Source of the DNA: Euwallacea fornicatus
Taxonomy: Eukaryota; Arthropoda; Insecta; Coleoptera; Curculionidae
NCBI RefSeq assembly: GCF_040115645.1
Contig: NW_027096037.1
Coordinates: 434,001 to 498,000, forward strand
Length of the DNA stretch: 64,000 nucleotides
Reading direction: 5' to 3'
The position numbers were made by a program, and so were the translations under genes. Of this stretch, positions 37,173-51,729 are shown in pieces. The first letter of the stretch is position 1, and each line of letters starts with the position of its first letter. Below the pieces are notes generated by a model that worked only from the letters and a program-made list of their open reading frames with translations, searched no databases and was not told the origin of the DNA.

Positions 37173-39627
37173 GAATTTCCAAGAAAAATAGTACTTTGTG
37201 TACTCGAACACACAACTTTTGGGACTTTTCAAATACTGAAACTCGATAACTACGGAAAATGAGTACCAAATTCCTTAAACAAAGTGTCAAATTAATCAGC
37301 TCTTCGAGGCCTTTAAAATGTCACAACACATCATCTTTGCATCTTGATGAATTTCCAAGAAAAATAGTACTTTGTGTACTCGAACACACAACTTTTGGGA
37401 CTTTTCAAATACTGAAACTCGATAACTACGGAAAATGAGGACCAAATTCCTTAAACAAAGTGTCAAATTAATCAGCACTACGAGGCCTTTAAGATTCACA
37501 ACACATCATCTTTGCATCTAGTTGAATTTCCAAGAAAAATAGTACTTTGTGTACTCGAACACACAACTTTTGGGCCTTTTCAAATACTGAAACTCGATAA
37601 CTACGGAAAATGAGTACCAAATTCCTTAAACAAAGTGTCAAATTAATCAGCACTACGAGGCCTTTAAGATTCACAACACATCAACTTTGCATCTAGTTGA
37701 ATTTCCAAGAAAAATAGTACTTTGTGTACTCGAACACACAACTTTTGGGACTTTTCAAATACTGAAACTCGATAACTACGGAAAATGAGTACCAAATTCC
37801 TTAAACAAAGTGTCAAATTAATCAGCACTACGAGGCCTTTAAGATTCACAACGCATCAACTTTGCATCTAGTTGAATTTCCAAGAAAAATAGTACTTTGT
37901 GTACTCGAACACACAACTTTTGGGACTTTTCAAACTCTGAAACACGATAACTACGGAAAATGAGGACCAAATTCCTTAAACAAAGTGTCAAATTAATCAG
38001 CACTACGAGGCCTTTAAGATTCACAACACATCATCTTTGCATCTAGTTGAATTTCCAAGAAAAATAGTACTTTGTGTACTCGAACACACAACTTTTGGGA
38101 CTTTTCAAACTCTGAAACACGATAACTACGGAAAATGAGGACCAAATTCCTTAAACAAAGTGTCAAATTAATCAGCACTACGAGGCCTTTAAGATTCACA
38201 ACACATCAACTTTGCATCTAGTTGAATTGCCAAGGAAAATAGTACTTTGTGCACTCGAACACACAACTTTTGGGGCTTTTCAAATACTGAAACTCGATAA
38301 CTACGGAAAATTAGGACCAAATTCCTTAAACAAAGTGTCAAATTAATCAGCACTACGAGGCCTTTAAGATTCACAACACATCATCTTTGCATCTAGTTGA
38401 ATTTCCAAGAAAAATAGTACTTTGTGTACTCGAACACACAACTTTTGGGACTTTTCAAACTCTGAAACACGATAACTACGGAAAATGAGGACCAAATTCC
38501 TTAAACAAAGTGTCAAATTAATCAGCACTACGAGGCCTTTAAGATTCACAACACATCAACTTTGCATCTAGTTGAATTGCCAAGGAAAATAGTACTTTGT
38601 GCACTCGAACACACAACTTTTGGGGCTTTTCAAATACTGAAACTCGATAACTACGGAAAATTAGGACCAAATTCCTTAAACAAAGTGTCAAATTAATCAG
38701 CACTACGAGGCCTTTAAGATTCACAACACATCATCTTTGCATCTAGTTGAATTTCCAAGAAAAATAGTACTTTGTGTACTCGAACACACAACTTTTATGA
38801 CTTTTCAAACTCTGAAACTCGATAACTAAGGAAAATGAGTACCAAATTCCTTAAACAAAGTGTCAAATTAATCAGCACTACGAGGCCTTTAAGATTCATA
38901 ACACATCAACTTTGCATCTAGTTGAATTTCCAAGAAAAATAGTACTTTGTGTACTCGAACACACAACTTTTATGACTTTTCAAACTCTGAAACTCGATAA
39001 CTACGGACAATTAGTACCAAATTCCTTAAACAATGTGTCAAATTAATCAGCTATACGAAGGCCTTTAAGATTCACAACACATCAACTTTGCATCTAGTTG
39101 AATTTCCAAGAAAAATAGTACTTTGTGTACTCGAACCCACAACTTTTATGACTTTTCAAACTCTGAAACTCGATAACTACGGAAAATGAGTACCAAATTC
39201 CTTAAACAAAGTGTCAAATTAATCAGCTCTTCGAGGCCTTTAAAATGTCACAACACATCATCTTTGCATCTTGATGAATTTCCAAGAAAAATAGTACTTT
39301 GTGTACTCGAACACACAACTTTTATGACTTTTCAAACTCTGAAACTCGATAACTACGGAAAATGAGTACCAAATTCCTTAAACAAAGTGTCAAATTAATC
39401 AGCTCTTCGAGGCCTTTAAAATGTCACAACACATCATCTTTGCATCTTGATGAATTTCCAAGAAAAATAGTACTTTGTGTACTCGAACCCACAACTTTTA
39501 TGACTTTTCAAACTCTGAAACTCGATAACTACGGAAAATGAGTACCAAATTCCTTAAACAAAGTGTCAAATTAATCAGCTCTTCGAGGCCTTTAAAATGT
39601 CACAACACATCAACTTTGCATCTAGTT
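37173..39627 (+). repeat. 14-monomer segment with an S3-S5 dimer duplication
   Basis: Class order is S1q S1 S2 S1 S3 S3 S5 S3 S5 S7 S8 S9q S7q S9q. S3-S5 pairs at 38049-38398 and 38399-38748 form a 350-bp dimer repeat. The S7-S8-S9q-S7q-S9q run resembles 12092-12970 and 15073-15951 (S8 S9q S7q S9q after an AAGG monomer). The S1q at 37173 is a new class/tail combination. Confidence 0.88.
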
Positions 39628-40856
39628 GAATTTCCAAGAAAAATAGTACTTTGTGTACTCGAACACACAACTTTTGGGACTTTTCAAATACTGAAACTCG
39701 ATAACTACGGAAAATGAGTACCAAATTCCTTAAACAAAGTGTCAAATTAATCAGCTCTTCGAGGCCTTTAAAATGTCACAACACATCAACTTTGCATCTA
39801 ATTGAATTTCCAAGAAAAATAGTACTTTGTGTACTCGAACACACAACTTTTGGGACTTTTCAAATACTGAAACTCGATAACTACGGAAAATGAGGACCAA
39901 ATTCCTTAAACAAAGTGTCAAATTAATCAGCACTACGAGGCCTTTAAGATTCACAACACATCATCTTTGCATCTAGTTGAATTTCCAAGAAAAATAGTAC
40001 TTTGTGTACTCGAACACACAACTTTTATGACTTTTCAAACTCTGAAACTCGATAACTACGGACAATTAGTACCAAATTCCTTAAACAATGTGTCAAATTA
40101 ATCAGCTATACGAAGGCCTTTAAGATTCACAACACATCAACTTTGCATCTAGTTGAATTTCCAAGAAAAATAGTACTTTGTGTACTCGAACACACAACTT
40201 TTATGACTTTTCAAACTCTGAAACTCGATAACTACGGACAATTAGTACCAAATTCCTTAAACAATGTGTCAAATTAATCAGCTATACGAAGGCCTTTAAG
40301 ATTCACAACACATCAACTTTGCATCTAGTTGAATTTCCAAGAAAAATAGTACTTTGTGTACTCGAACACACAACTTTTGGGACTTTTCAAATATTGAAAC
40401 TCGATAACTACGGAAAATGAGGACCAAATTCCTTAAACAAAGTGTCAAATTAATCAGCACTACGAGGCCTTTAAGATTCACAACACATCATCTTTGCATC
40501 TAGTTGAATTTCCAAGAAAAATAGTACTTTGTGTACTCGAACACACAACTTTTATGACTTTTCAAACTCTGAAACTCGATAACTACGGACAATTAGTACC
40601 AAATTCCTTAAACAATGTGTCAAATTAATCAGCTATACGAAGGCCTTTAAGATTCACAACACATCAACTTTGCATCTAGTTGAATTTCCAAGAAAAATAG
40701 TACTTTGTGTACTCGAACCCACAACTTTTATGACTTTTCAAACTCTGAAACTCGATAACTACGGACAATTAGTACCAAATTCCTTAAACAATGTGTCAAA
40801 TTAATCAGCTATACGAGGCCTTTAAGATTCACAACACATCAACTTTGCATCTAGTT
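39628..40856 (+). repeat. Seven-monomer block, copy A of the 11399-bp offset repeat
   Basis: Class order is S1q S1 S8 S8 S11 S8 S10. It recurs at 51027-52255. The S11 monomer (40331) has ATATTG with CGAACAC, whereas its later relatives have both ATATTG and CGAATAC, so this copy appears to keep an intermediate state. The final S10 has the 175-bp GCTATACGAGG tail. Confidence 0.9.
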
Positions 40857-41732
40857 GAATTTCCAAGAAAAATAGTACTTTGTGTACTCGAACACACAAC
40901 TTTTGGGACTTTTCAAATACTGAAACTCGATAACTACGGAAAATGAGTACCAAATTCCTTAAACAAAGTGTCAAATTAATCAGCACTACGAGGCCTTTAA
41001 GATTCACAACGCATCAACTTTGCATCTAGTTGAATTTCCAAGAAAAATAGTACTTTGTGTACTCGAACACACAACTTTTGGGCCTTTTCAAATACTGAAA
41101 CTCGATAACTACGGAAAATGAGGACCAAATTCCTTAAACAAAGTGTCAAATTAATCAGCACTACGAGGCCTTTAAGATTCACAACTCATCATCTTTGCAT
41201 CTAGTTGAATTTCCAAGAAAAATAGTACTTTGTGTACTCGAACACACAACTTTTATGACTTTTCAAACTCTGAAACTCGATAACTACGGACAATTAGTAC
41301 CAAATTCCTTAAACAATGTGTCAAATTAATCAGCTATACGAGGCCTTTAAGATTCACAACACATCAACTTTGCATCTAGTTGAATTTCCAAGAAAAATAG
41401 TACTTTGTGTACTCGAACACACAACTTTTGGGACTTTTCAAATACTGAAACTCGATAACTACGGAAAATGAGTACCAAATTCCTTAAACAAAGTGTCAAA
41501 TTAATCAGCACTACGAGGCCTTTAAGATTCACAACGCATCAACTTTGCATCTAGTTGAATTTCCAAGAAAAATAGTACTTTGTGTACTCGAACACACAAC
41601 TTTTGGGCCTTTTCAAATACTGAAACTCGATAACTACGGAAAATGAGGACCAAATTCCTTAAACAAAGTGTCAAATTAATCAGCTCTTCGAGGCCTTTAA
41701 AATGTCACAACACATCATCTTTGCATCTTGAT
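40857..41732 (+). repeat. Three-monomer (525-bp) duplication
   Basis: Class order is S1 S2 S8 S1 S2q. The S1-S2 pair at 40857 recurs at 41382. Each pair is preceded by a monomer with the GCTATACGAGG tail. The S8 at 41207 is a 175-bp form. Confidence 0.86.
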
Positions 41733-44187
41733 GAATTTCCAAGAAAAATAGTACTTTGTGTACTCGAACACACAACTTTTGGGACTTTTCAAATACTGAA
41801 ACTCGATAACTATGGAAAATGAGGACCAAATTCCTTAAACAAAGTGTCAAATTAATCAGCACTACGAGGCCTTTAAGATTCACAACACATCAACTTTGCA
41901 TCTAGTTGAATTTCCAAGAAAAATAGTACTTTGTGTACTCGAACACACAACTTTTGGGCCTTTTCAAATACTGAAACTCGATAACTACGGAAAATGAGTA
42001 CCAAATTCCTTAAACAAAGTGTCAAATTAATCAGCACTACGAGGCCTTTAAGATTCACAACACATCAACTTTGCATCTAGTTGAATTTCCAAGAAAAATA
42101 GTACTTTGTGTACTCGAACACACAACTTTTGGGACTTTTCAAATACTGAAACTCGATAACTACGGAAAATGAGGACCAAATTCCTTAAACAAAGTGTCAA
42201 ATTAATCAGCACTACGAGGCCTTTAAGATTCACAACACATCATCTTTGCGTCTAGTTGAATTTCCTAGAAATATAGTACTTTGTGTACTCGAACACACAA
42301 CTTTTGTGACTTTTCAAATACTGAAACTCGATAACTACGGAAAATGAGGACCAAATTCCTTAAACAAAGTGTCAAATTAATCAGCACTACGAGGCCTTTA
42401 AGATTCACAACACATCATCTTTGCATCTAGTTGAATTTCCAAGAAAAATAGTACTTTGTGTACTCGAACACACAACTTTTATGACTTTTCAAACTCTGAA
42501 ACTCGATAACTAAGGAAAATGAGTACCAAATTCCTTAAACAAAGTGTCAAATTAATCAGCACTACGAGGCCTTTAAGATTCATAACACATCAACTTTGCA
42601 TCTAGTTGAATTTCCAAGAAAAATAGTACTTTGTGTACTCGAACACACAACTTTTATGACTTTTCAAACTCTGAAACTCGATAACTACGGACAATTAGTA
42701 CCAAATTCCTTAAACAATGTGTCAAATTAATCAGCTATACGAAGGCCTTTAAGATTCACAACACATCAACTTTGCATCTAGTTGAATTTCCAAGAAAAAT
42801 AGTACTTTGTGTACTCGAACCCACAACTTTTATGACTTTTCAAACTCTGAAACTCGATAACTACGGAAAATGAGTACCAAATTCCTTAAACAAAGTGTCA
42901 AATTAATCAGCTCTTCGAGTCCTTTAAAATGTCACAACACATCATCTTTGCATCTTGATGAATTTCCAAGAAAAATAGTACTTTGTGTACTCGAACACAC
43001 AACTTTTGGGACTTTTCAAATACTGAAACTCGATAACTACGGAAAATGAGGACCAAATTCCTTAAACAAAGTGTCAAATTAATCAGCACTACGAGGCCTT
43101 TAAGATTCATAACACATCAACTTTGCATCTAGTTGAATTTCCAAGAAAAATAGTACTTTGTGTACTCGAACACACAACTTTTATGACTTTTCAAACTCTG
43201 AAACTCGATAACTACGGACAATTAGTACCAAATTCCTTAAACAATGTGTCAAATTAATCAGCTATACGAAGGCCTTTAAGATTCACAACACATCAACTTT
43301 GCATCTAGTTGAATTTCCAAGAAAAATAGTACTTTGTGTACTCGAACCCACAACTTTTATGACTTTTCAAACTCTGAAACTCGATAACTACGGAAAATGA
43401 GTACCAAATTCCTTAAACAAAGTGTCAAATTAATCAGCTCTTCGAGGCCTTTAAAATGTCACAACACATCATCTTTGCATCTTGATGAATTTCCAAGAAA
43501 AATAGTACTTTGTGTACTCGAACACACAACTTTTGGGACTTTTCAAATACTGAAACTCGATAACTACGGAAAATGAGGACCAAATTCCTTAAACAAAGTG
43601 TCAAATTAATCAGCACTACGAGGCCTTTAAGATTCACAACACATCATCTTTGCATCTAGTTGAATTTCCAAGAAAAATAGTACTTTGTGTACTCGAACAC
43701 ACAACTTTTGGGCCTTTTCAAATACTGAAACTCGATAACTACGGAAAATGAGTACCAAATTCCTTAAACAAAGTGTCAAATTAATCAGCACTACGAGGCC
43801 TTTAAGATTCACAACACATCAACTTTGCATCTAGTTGAATTTCCAAGAAAAATAGTACTTTGTGTACTCGAACACACAACTTTTGGGACTTTTCAAATAC
43901 TGAAACTCGATAACTACGGAAAATGAGTACCAAATTCCTTAAACAAAGTGTCAAATTAATCAGCACTACGAGGCCTTTAAGATTCATAACACATTAACTT
44001 TGCATCTAGTTGAATTTCCAAGAAAAATAGTACTTTGTGTACTCGAACACACAACTTTTATGACTTTTCAAACTCTGAAACTCGATAACTACGGAAAATG
44101 AGTACCAAATTCCTTAAACAAAGTGTCAAATTAATCAGCTCTTCGAGGCCTTTAAAATGTCACAACACATCAACTTTGCATCTAATT
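41733..44187 (+). repeat. 14-monomer block also found ~11.6 and ~14.9 kb downstream
   Basis: Class order is S1 S2 S1 S12 S7 S8 S9q S1 S8 S9q S1 S2 S1 S7q. The first ten monomers match 53308-55061 (offset 11575 bp). All fourteen match 56640-59094 (offset 14907 bp). The S12 marker (42258) combines CCTAGAAATATAG and GTGAC and follows a monomer with TTTGCGTC. The S9q at 42784 has CGAGTCC, shared only with 45240. Confidence 0.91.
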
Positions 44188-47168
44188 GAATTTCCAAGAA
44201 AAATAGTACTTTGTGTACTCGAACACACAACTTTTGGGACTTTTCAAATACTGAAACTCGATAACTACGGAAAATGAGGACCAAATTCCTTAAACAAAGT
44301 GTCAAATTAATCAGCACTACGAGGCCTTTAAGATTCACAACACATCATCTTTGCATCTAGTTGAATTTCCAAGAAAAATAGTACTTTGTGTACTCGAACA
44401 CACAACTTTTATGACTTTTCAAACTCTGAAACTCGATAACTACGGACAATTAGTACCAAATTCCTTAAACAATGTGTCAAATTAATCAGCTATACGAAGG
44501 CCTTTAAGATTCACAACACATCAACTTTGCATCTAGTTGAATTTCCAAGAAAAATAGTACTTTGTGTACTCGAACACACAACTTTTGGGACTTTTCAAAC
44601 TCTGAAACACGATAACTACGGAAAATGAGGACCAAATTCCTTAAACAAAGTGTCAAATTAATCAGCACTACGAGGCCTTTAAGATTCACAACACATCAAC
44701 TTTGCATCTAGTTGAATTTCCAAGAAAAATAGTACTTTGTGTACTCGAACACACAACTTTTGGGACTTTTCAAATACTGAAACTCGATAACTACGGAAAA
44801 TGAGGACCAAATTCCTTAAACAAAGTGTCAAATTAATCAGCACTACGAGGCCTTTAAGATTCACAACACATCAAATTTGCATCTAGTTGAATTTCCAAGA
44901 AAAATAGTACTTTGTGTACTCGAACACACAACTTTTGGGGCTTTTCAAATACTGAAACTCGATAACTACGGAAAATGAGGACCAAATTCCTTAAACAAAG
45001 TGTCAAATTAATCAGCACTACGAGGCCTTTGAGATTCACAACACATCAAATTTGCATCTAGTTGAATTTCCAAGAAAAATAGTACTTTGTGTACTCGAAC
45101 ACACAACTTTTATGACTTTTCAAACTCTGAAACTCGATAACTACGGACAATTAGTACCAAATTCCTTAAACAATGTGTCAAATTAATCAGCTATACGAAG
45201 GCCTTTAAGATTCACAACACATCAACTTTGCATCTAGTTGAATTTCCAAGAAAAATAGTACTTTGTGTACTCGAACCCACAACTTTTATGACTTTTCAAA
45301 CTCTGAAACTCGATAACTACGGAAAATGAGTACCAAATTCCTTAAACAAAGTGTCAAATTAATCAGCTCTTCGAGTCCTTTAAAATGTCACAACACATCA
45401 TCTTTGCATCTTGATGAATTTCCAAGAAAAATAGTACTTTGTGTACTCGAACACACAACTTTTGGGACTTTTCAAATACTGAAACTCGATAACTACGGAA
45501 AATGAGGACCAAATTCCTTAAACAAAGTGTCAAATTAATCAGCACTACGAGGCCTTTAAGATTCATAACACATCAACTTTGCATCTAGTTGAATTTCCAA
45601 GAAAAATAGTACTTTGTGTACTCGAACACACAACTTTTATGACTTTTCAAACTCTGAAACTCGATAACTACGGACAATTAGTACCAAATTCCTTAAACAA
45701 TGTGTCAAATTAATCAGCTATACGAAGGCCTTTAAGATTCACAACACATCAACTTTGCATCTAGTTGAATTTCCAAGAAAAATAGTACTTTGTGTACTCG
45801 AACCCACAACTTTTATGACTTTTCAAACTCTGAAACTCGATAACTACGGAAAATGAGTACCAAATTCCTTAAACAAAGTGTCAAATTAATCAGCTCTTCG
45901 AGGCCTTTAAAATGTCACAACACATCATCTTTGCATCTTGATGAATTTCCAAGAAAAATAGTACTTTGTGTACTCGAACACACAACTTTTGGGACTTTTC
46001 AAACTCTGAAACACGATAACTACGGAAAATGAGGACCAAATTCCTTAAACAAAGTGTCAAATTAATCAGCACTACGAGGCCTTTAAGATTCACAACACAT
46101 CAACTTTGCATCTAGTTGAATTTCCAAGAAAAATAGTACTTTGTGTACTCGAACACACAACTTTTGGGACTTTTCAAATACTGAAACTCGATAACTACGG
46201 AAAATGAGGACCAAATTCCTTAAACAAAGTGTCAAATTAATCAGCACTACGAGGCCTTTAAGATTCACAACACATCAAATTTGCATCTAGTTGAATTTCC
46301 AAGAAAAATAGTACTTTGTGTACTCGAACACACAACTTTTGGGGCTTTTCAAATACTGAAACTCGATAACTACGGAAAATGAGGACCAAATTCCTTAAAC
46401 AAAGTGTCAAATTAATCAGCACTACGAGGCCTTTAAGATTCACAACACATCAAATTTGCATCTAGTTGAATTTCCAAGAAAAATAGTACTTTGTGTACTC
46501 GAACACACAACTTTTGGGGCTTTTCAAATACTGAAACTCGATAACTACGGAAAATGAGGACCAAATTCCTTAAACAATGTGTCAAATTAATCAGCTATAC
46601 GAGGCCTTTAAGATTCACAACTCATCATCTTTGCATCTAGTTGAGTTTCCAAGAAAAATAGTACTTTGAGTACTCGAACTCACAACTTTTGGGGCTTTTC
46701 AAATACTGAAACTCGATAACTACGGAAAATGAGGACCAAATTCCTTAAACAAAGTGTCAAATTAATCAGCACTACGAGGCCTTTAAGATTCACAACTCAT
46801 CATCTTTGCATTTAGTTGAATTTCCAAGAAAAATAGTACTTTGTGTACTCGAACACACAACTTTTATGACTTTTCAAACTCTGAAACTCGATAACTACGG
46901 ACAATTAGTACCAAATTCCTTAAACAATGTGTCAAATTAATCAGCTATACGAAGGCCTTTAAGATTCACAACACATCAACTTTGCATCTAGTTGAATTTC
47001 CAAGAAAAATAGTACTTTGTGTACTCGAACCCACAACTTTTATGACTTTTCAAACTCTGAAACTCGATAACTACGGACAATTAGTACCAAATTCCTTAAA
47101 CAATGTGTCAAATTAATCAGCTATACGAGGCCTTTAAGATTCACAACACATCATCTTTGCATCTAGTT
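44188..47168 (+). repeat. 17-monomer segment with the fourth S1-S4-S4-S6 cassette
   Basis: Class order is S1 S8 S3 S1 S4 S8 S9q S1 S8 S9q S3 S1 S4 S4 S6 S8 S10. The five monomers 42608-43486 recur at 45064-45942 (offset 2456 bp), both with the private CGAGTCC. A partial cassette (S1-S4) at 44714-45063 is cut off by that recurrent block, so the block's left edge is a recombination junction. The complete cassette is at 46118-46817. Confidence 0.9.
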
Positions 47169-49796
47169 GAATTTCCAAGAAAAATAGTACTTTGTTTACT
47201 CGAACACACAACTTTTGGGACTTTTCAAATACTGAAACTCGATAACTACGGAAAATGAGGACCAAATTCCTTAAACAAAGTGTCAAATTAATCAGCACTA
47301 CGAGGCCTTTAAGATTCACAACACATCAAATTTGCATCTAGTTGAATTTCCAAGAAAAATAGTACTTTGTGTACTCGAACACACAACTTTTGGGGCTTTT
47401 CAAATACTGAAACTCGATAACTACGGAAAATGAGGACCAAATTCCTTAAACAAAGTGTCAAATTAATCAGCACTACGAGGCCTTTAAGATTCACAACACA
47501 TCAACTTTGCATCTAGTTGAATTTCCAAGAAAAATAGTACTTTGTGTACTCGAACACACAACTTTTGGGACTTTTCAAACTCTGAAACTCGATAACTACG
47601 GAAAATGAGGACCAAATTCCTTAATCAAAGTGTCAAATTAATCAGCTCTTCGAGGCTTTTAAAATGTCACAACACATCATCTTTGCATCTTGATGAATTT
47701 CCAAGAAAAATAGTACTTTGTGTACTCGAACACACAACTTTTGGGACTTTTCAAATACTGAAACTCGATAACTACGGAAAATGAGTACCAAATTCCTTAA
47801 ACAAAGTGTCAAATTAATCAGCACTACGAGGCCTTTAAGATTCACAACACATCAACTTTGCATCTAGTTGAATTTCCAAGAAAAATAGTACTTTGTGTAC
47901 TCGAACACACAACTTTTGGGACTTTTCAAATACTGAAACTCGATAACTACGGAAAATGAGTACCAAATTCCTTAAACAAAGTGTCAAATTAATCAGCACT
48001 ACGAGGCCTTTAAGATTCACAACGCATCAACTTTGCATCTAGTTGAATTTCCAAGAAAAATAGTACTTTGTGTACTCGAACACACAACTTTTGGGACTTT
48101 TCAAACTCTGAAACACGATAACTACGGAAAATGAGGACCAAATTCCTTAAACAAAGTGTCAAATTAATCAGCACTACGAGGCCTTTAAGATTCACAACAC
48201 ATCATCTTTGCATCTAGTTGAATTTCCAAGAAAAATAGTACTTTGTGTACTCGAACACACAACTTTTATGACTTTTCAAACTCTGAAACTCGATAACTAC
48301 GGACAATTAGTACCAAATTCCTTAAACAATGTGTCAAATTAATCAGCTATACGAAGGCCTTTAAGATTCACAACACATCAACTTTGCATCTAGTTGAATT
48401 TCCAAGAAAAATAGTACTTTGTGTACTCGAACACACAACTTTTGGGACTTTTCAAACTCTGAAACACGATAACTACGGAAAATGAGGACCAAATTCCTTA
48501 AACAAAGTGTCAAATTAATCAGCACTACGAGGCCTTTAAGATTCACAACACATCATCTTTGCATCTAGTTGAATTTCCAAGAAAAATAGTACTTTGTGTA
48601 CTCGAACACACAACTTTTGGGACTTTTCAAATACTGAAACTCGATAACTACGGAAAATGAGGACCAAATTCCTTAAACAAAGTGTCAAATTAATCAGCAC
48701 TACGAGGCCTTTAAGATTCACAACACATCAAATTTGCATCTAGTTGAATTTCCAAGAAAAATAGTACTTTGTGTACTCGAACACACAACTTTTGGGGCTT
48801 TTCAAATACTGAAACTCGATAACTACGGAAAATGAGGACCAAATTCCTTAAACAAAGTGTCAAATTAATCAGCACTACGAGGCCTTTAAGATTCACAACA
48901 CATCAACTTTGCATCTAGTTGAATTTCCAAGAAAAATAGTACTTTGTGTACTCGAACACACAACTTTTGGGACTTTTCAAACTCTGAAACTCGATAACTA
49001 CGGAAAATGAGGACCAAATTCCTTAATCAAAGTGTCAAATTAATCAGCTCTTCGAGGCTTTTAAAATGTCACAACACATCATCTTTGCATCTTGATGAAT
49101 TTCCAAGAAAAATAGTACTTTGTGTACTCGAACACACAACTTTTGGGACTTTTCAAATACTGAAACTCGATAACTACGGAAAATGAGTACCAAATTCCTT
49201 AAACAAAGTGTCAAATTAATCAGCACTACGAGGCCTTTAAGATTCACAACACATCAACTTTGCATCTAGTTGAATTTCCAAGAAAAATAGTACTTTGTGT
49301 ACTCGAACACACAAATTTTGGGACTTTTCAAATACTGAAACTCGATAACTACGGAAAATGAGTACCAAATTCCTTAAACAAAGTGTCAAATTAATCAGCA
49401 CTACGAGGCCTTTAAGATTCACAACGCATCAACTTTGCATCTAGTTGAATTTCCAAGAAAAATAGTACTTTGTGTACTCGAACACACAACTTTTGGGACT
49501 TTTCAAACTCTGAAACACGATAACTACGGAAAATGAGGACCAAATTCCTTAAACAAAGTGTCAAATTAATCAGCACTACGAGGCCTTTAAGATTCACAAC
49601 ACATCATCTTTGCATCTAGTTGAATTTCCAAGAAAAATAGTACTTTGTGTACTCGAACACACAACTTTTGGGACTTTTCAAACTCTGAAACACGATAACT
49701 ACGGAAAATGAGGACCAAATTCCTTAAACAAAGTGTCAAATTAATCAGCACTACGAGGCCTTTAAGATTCACAACACATCAACTTTGCATCTAGTT
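47169..49796 (+). repeat. Six-monomer block repeated at an eight-monomer offset (1402 bp)
   Basis: Class order is S1 S4 S13q S1 S1 S3 S8 S3 S1 S4 S13q S1 S1 S3 S3. Monomers 47169-48219 recur at 48571-49621. The S13q monomers (47519, 48921) have CTTAATCAAAG and GAGGCTTTT and reappear only at 59095 and 61551. Private differences are TTTGTTTACTCG at 47169 and CACAAATTTT at 49272. Confidence 0.91.
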
Positions 49797-51729
49797 GAAT
49801 TGCCAAGGAAAATAGTACTTTGTGCACTCGAACACACAACTTTTGGGGCTTTTCAAATACTGAAACTCGATAACTACGGAAAATTAGGACCAAATTCCTT
49901 AAACAAAGTGTCAAATTAATCAGCACTACGAGGCCTTTAAGATTCATAACACATCAACTTTGCATCTAGTTGAATTTCCAAGAAAAATAGTACTTTGTGT
50001 ACTCGAACACACAACTTTTATGACTTTTCAAACTCTGAAACTCGATAACTACGGACAATTAGTACCAAATTCCTTAAACAATGTGTCAAATTAATCAGCT
50101 ATACGAAGGCCTTTAAGATTCACAACACATCAACTTTGCATCTAGTTGAATTTCCAAGAAAAATAGTACTTTGTGTACTCGAACCCACAACTTTTATGAC
50201 TTTTCAAACTCTGAAACTCGATAACTACGGAAAATGAGTACCAAATTCCTTAAACAAAGTGTCAAATTAATCAGCTCTTCGAGGCCTTTAAAATGTCACA
50301 ACACATCATCTTTGCATCTTGATGAATTTCCAAGAAAAATAGTACTTTGTGTACTCGAACACACAACTTTTGGGACTTTTCAAATACTGAAACTCGATAA
50401 CTACGGAAAATGAGGACCAAATTCCTTAAACAAAGTGTCAAATTAATCAGCACTACGAGGCCTTTAAGATTCATAACACATCAACTTTGCATCTAGTTGA
50501 ATTTCCAAGAAAAATAGTACTTTGTGTACTCGAACACACAACTTTTATGACTTTTCAAACTCTGAAACTCGATAACTACGGACAATTAGTACCAAATTCC
50601 TTAAACAATGTGTCAAATTAATCAGCTATACGAAGGCCTTTAAGATTCACAACACATCAACTTTGCATCTAGTTGAATTTCCAAGAAAAATAGTACTTTG
50701 TGTACTCGAACCCACAACTTTTATGACTTTTCAAACTCTGAAACTCGATAACTACGGACAATTAGTACCAAATTCCTTAAACAATGTGTCAAATTAATCA
50801 GCTATACGAAGGCCTTTAAGATTCACAACACATCAACTTTGCATCTAGTTGAATTTCCAAGAAAAATAGTACTTTGTGTACTCGAACACACAACTTTTAT
50901 GACTTTTCAAACTCTGAAACTCGATAACTACGGACAATTAGTACCAAATTCCTTAAACAATGTGTCAAATTAATCAGCTCTTCGAGGCCTTTAAAATGTC
51001 ACAACACATCAACTTTGCATCTAGTTGAATTTCCAAGAAAAATAGTACTTTGTGTACTCGAACACACAACTTTTGGGACTTTTCAAATACTGAAACTCGA
51101 TAACTACGGAAAATGAGTACCAAATTCCTTAAACAAAGTGTCAAATTAATCAGCTCTTCGAGGCCTTTAAAATGTCACAACACATCAACTTTGCATCTAG
51201 TTGAATTTCCAAGAAAAATAGTACTTTGTGTACTCGAACACACAACTTTTGGGACTTTTCAAATACTGAAACTCGATAACTACGGAAAATGAGGACCAAA
51301 TTCCTTAAACAAAGTGTCAAATTAATCAGCACTACGAGGCCTTTAAGATTCACAACACATCATCTTTGCATCTAGTTGAATTTCCAAGAAAAATAGTACT
51401 TTGTGTACTCGAACACACAACTTTTATGACTTTTCAAACTCTGAAACTCGATAACTACGGACAATTAGTACCAAATTCCTTAAACAATGTGTCAAATTAA
51501 TCAGCTATACGAAGGCCTTTAAGATTCACAACACATCAACTTTGCATCTAGTTGAATTTCCAAGAAAAATAGTACTTTGTGTACTCGAACACACAACTTT
51601 TATGACTTTTCAAACTCTGAAACTCGATAACTACGGACAATTAGTACCAAATTCCTTAAACAATGTGTCAAATTAATCAGCTATACGAAGGCCTTTAAGA
51701 TTCACAACACATCAACTTTGCATCTAGTT
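49797..51729 (+). repeat. 11-monomer segment leading into the S11 region
   Basis: Class order is S5 S8 S9q S1 S8 S10 S8 S1q S1 S8 S8. The S5 at 49797 is the last S5 in the window. The monomer at 50851 joins an S8 body (GACAATTAG, CAATGTG) to the q tail, a hybrid. From 51027 the segment is copy B of the 11399-bp offset repeat. Confidence 0.88.
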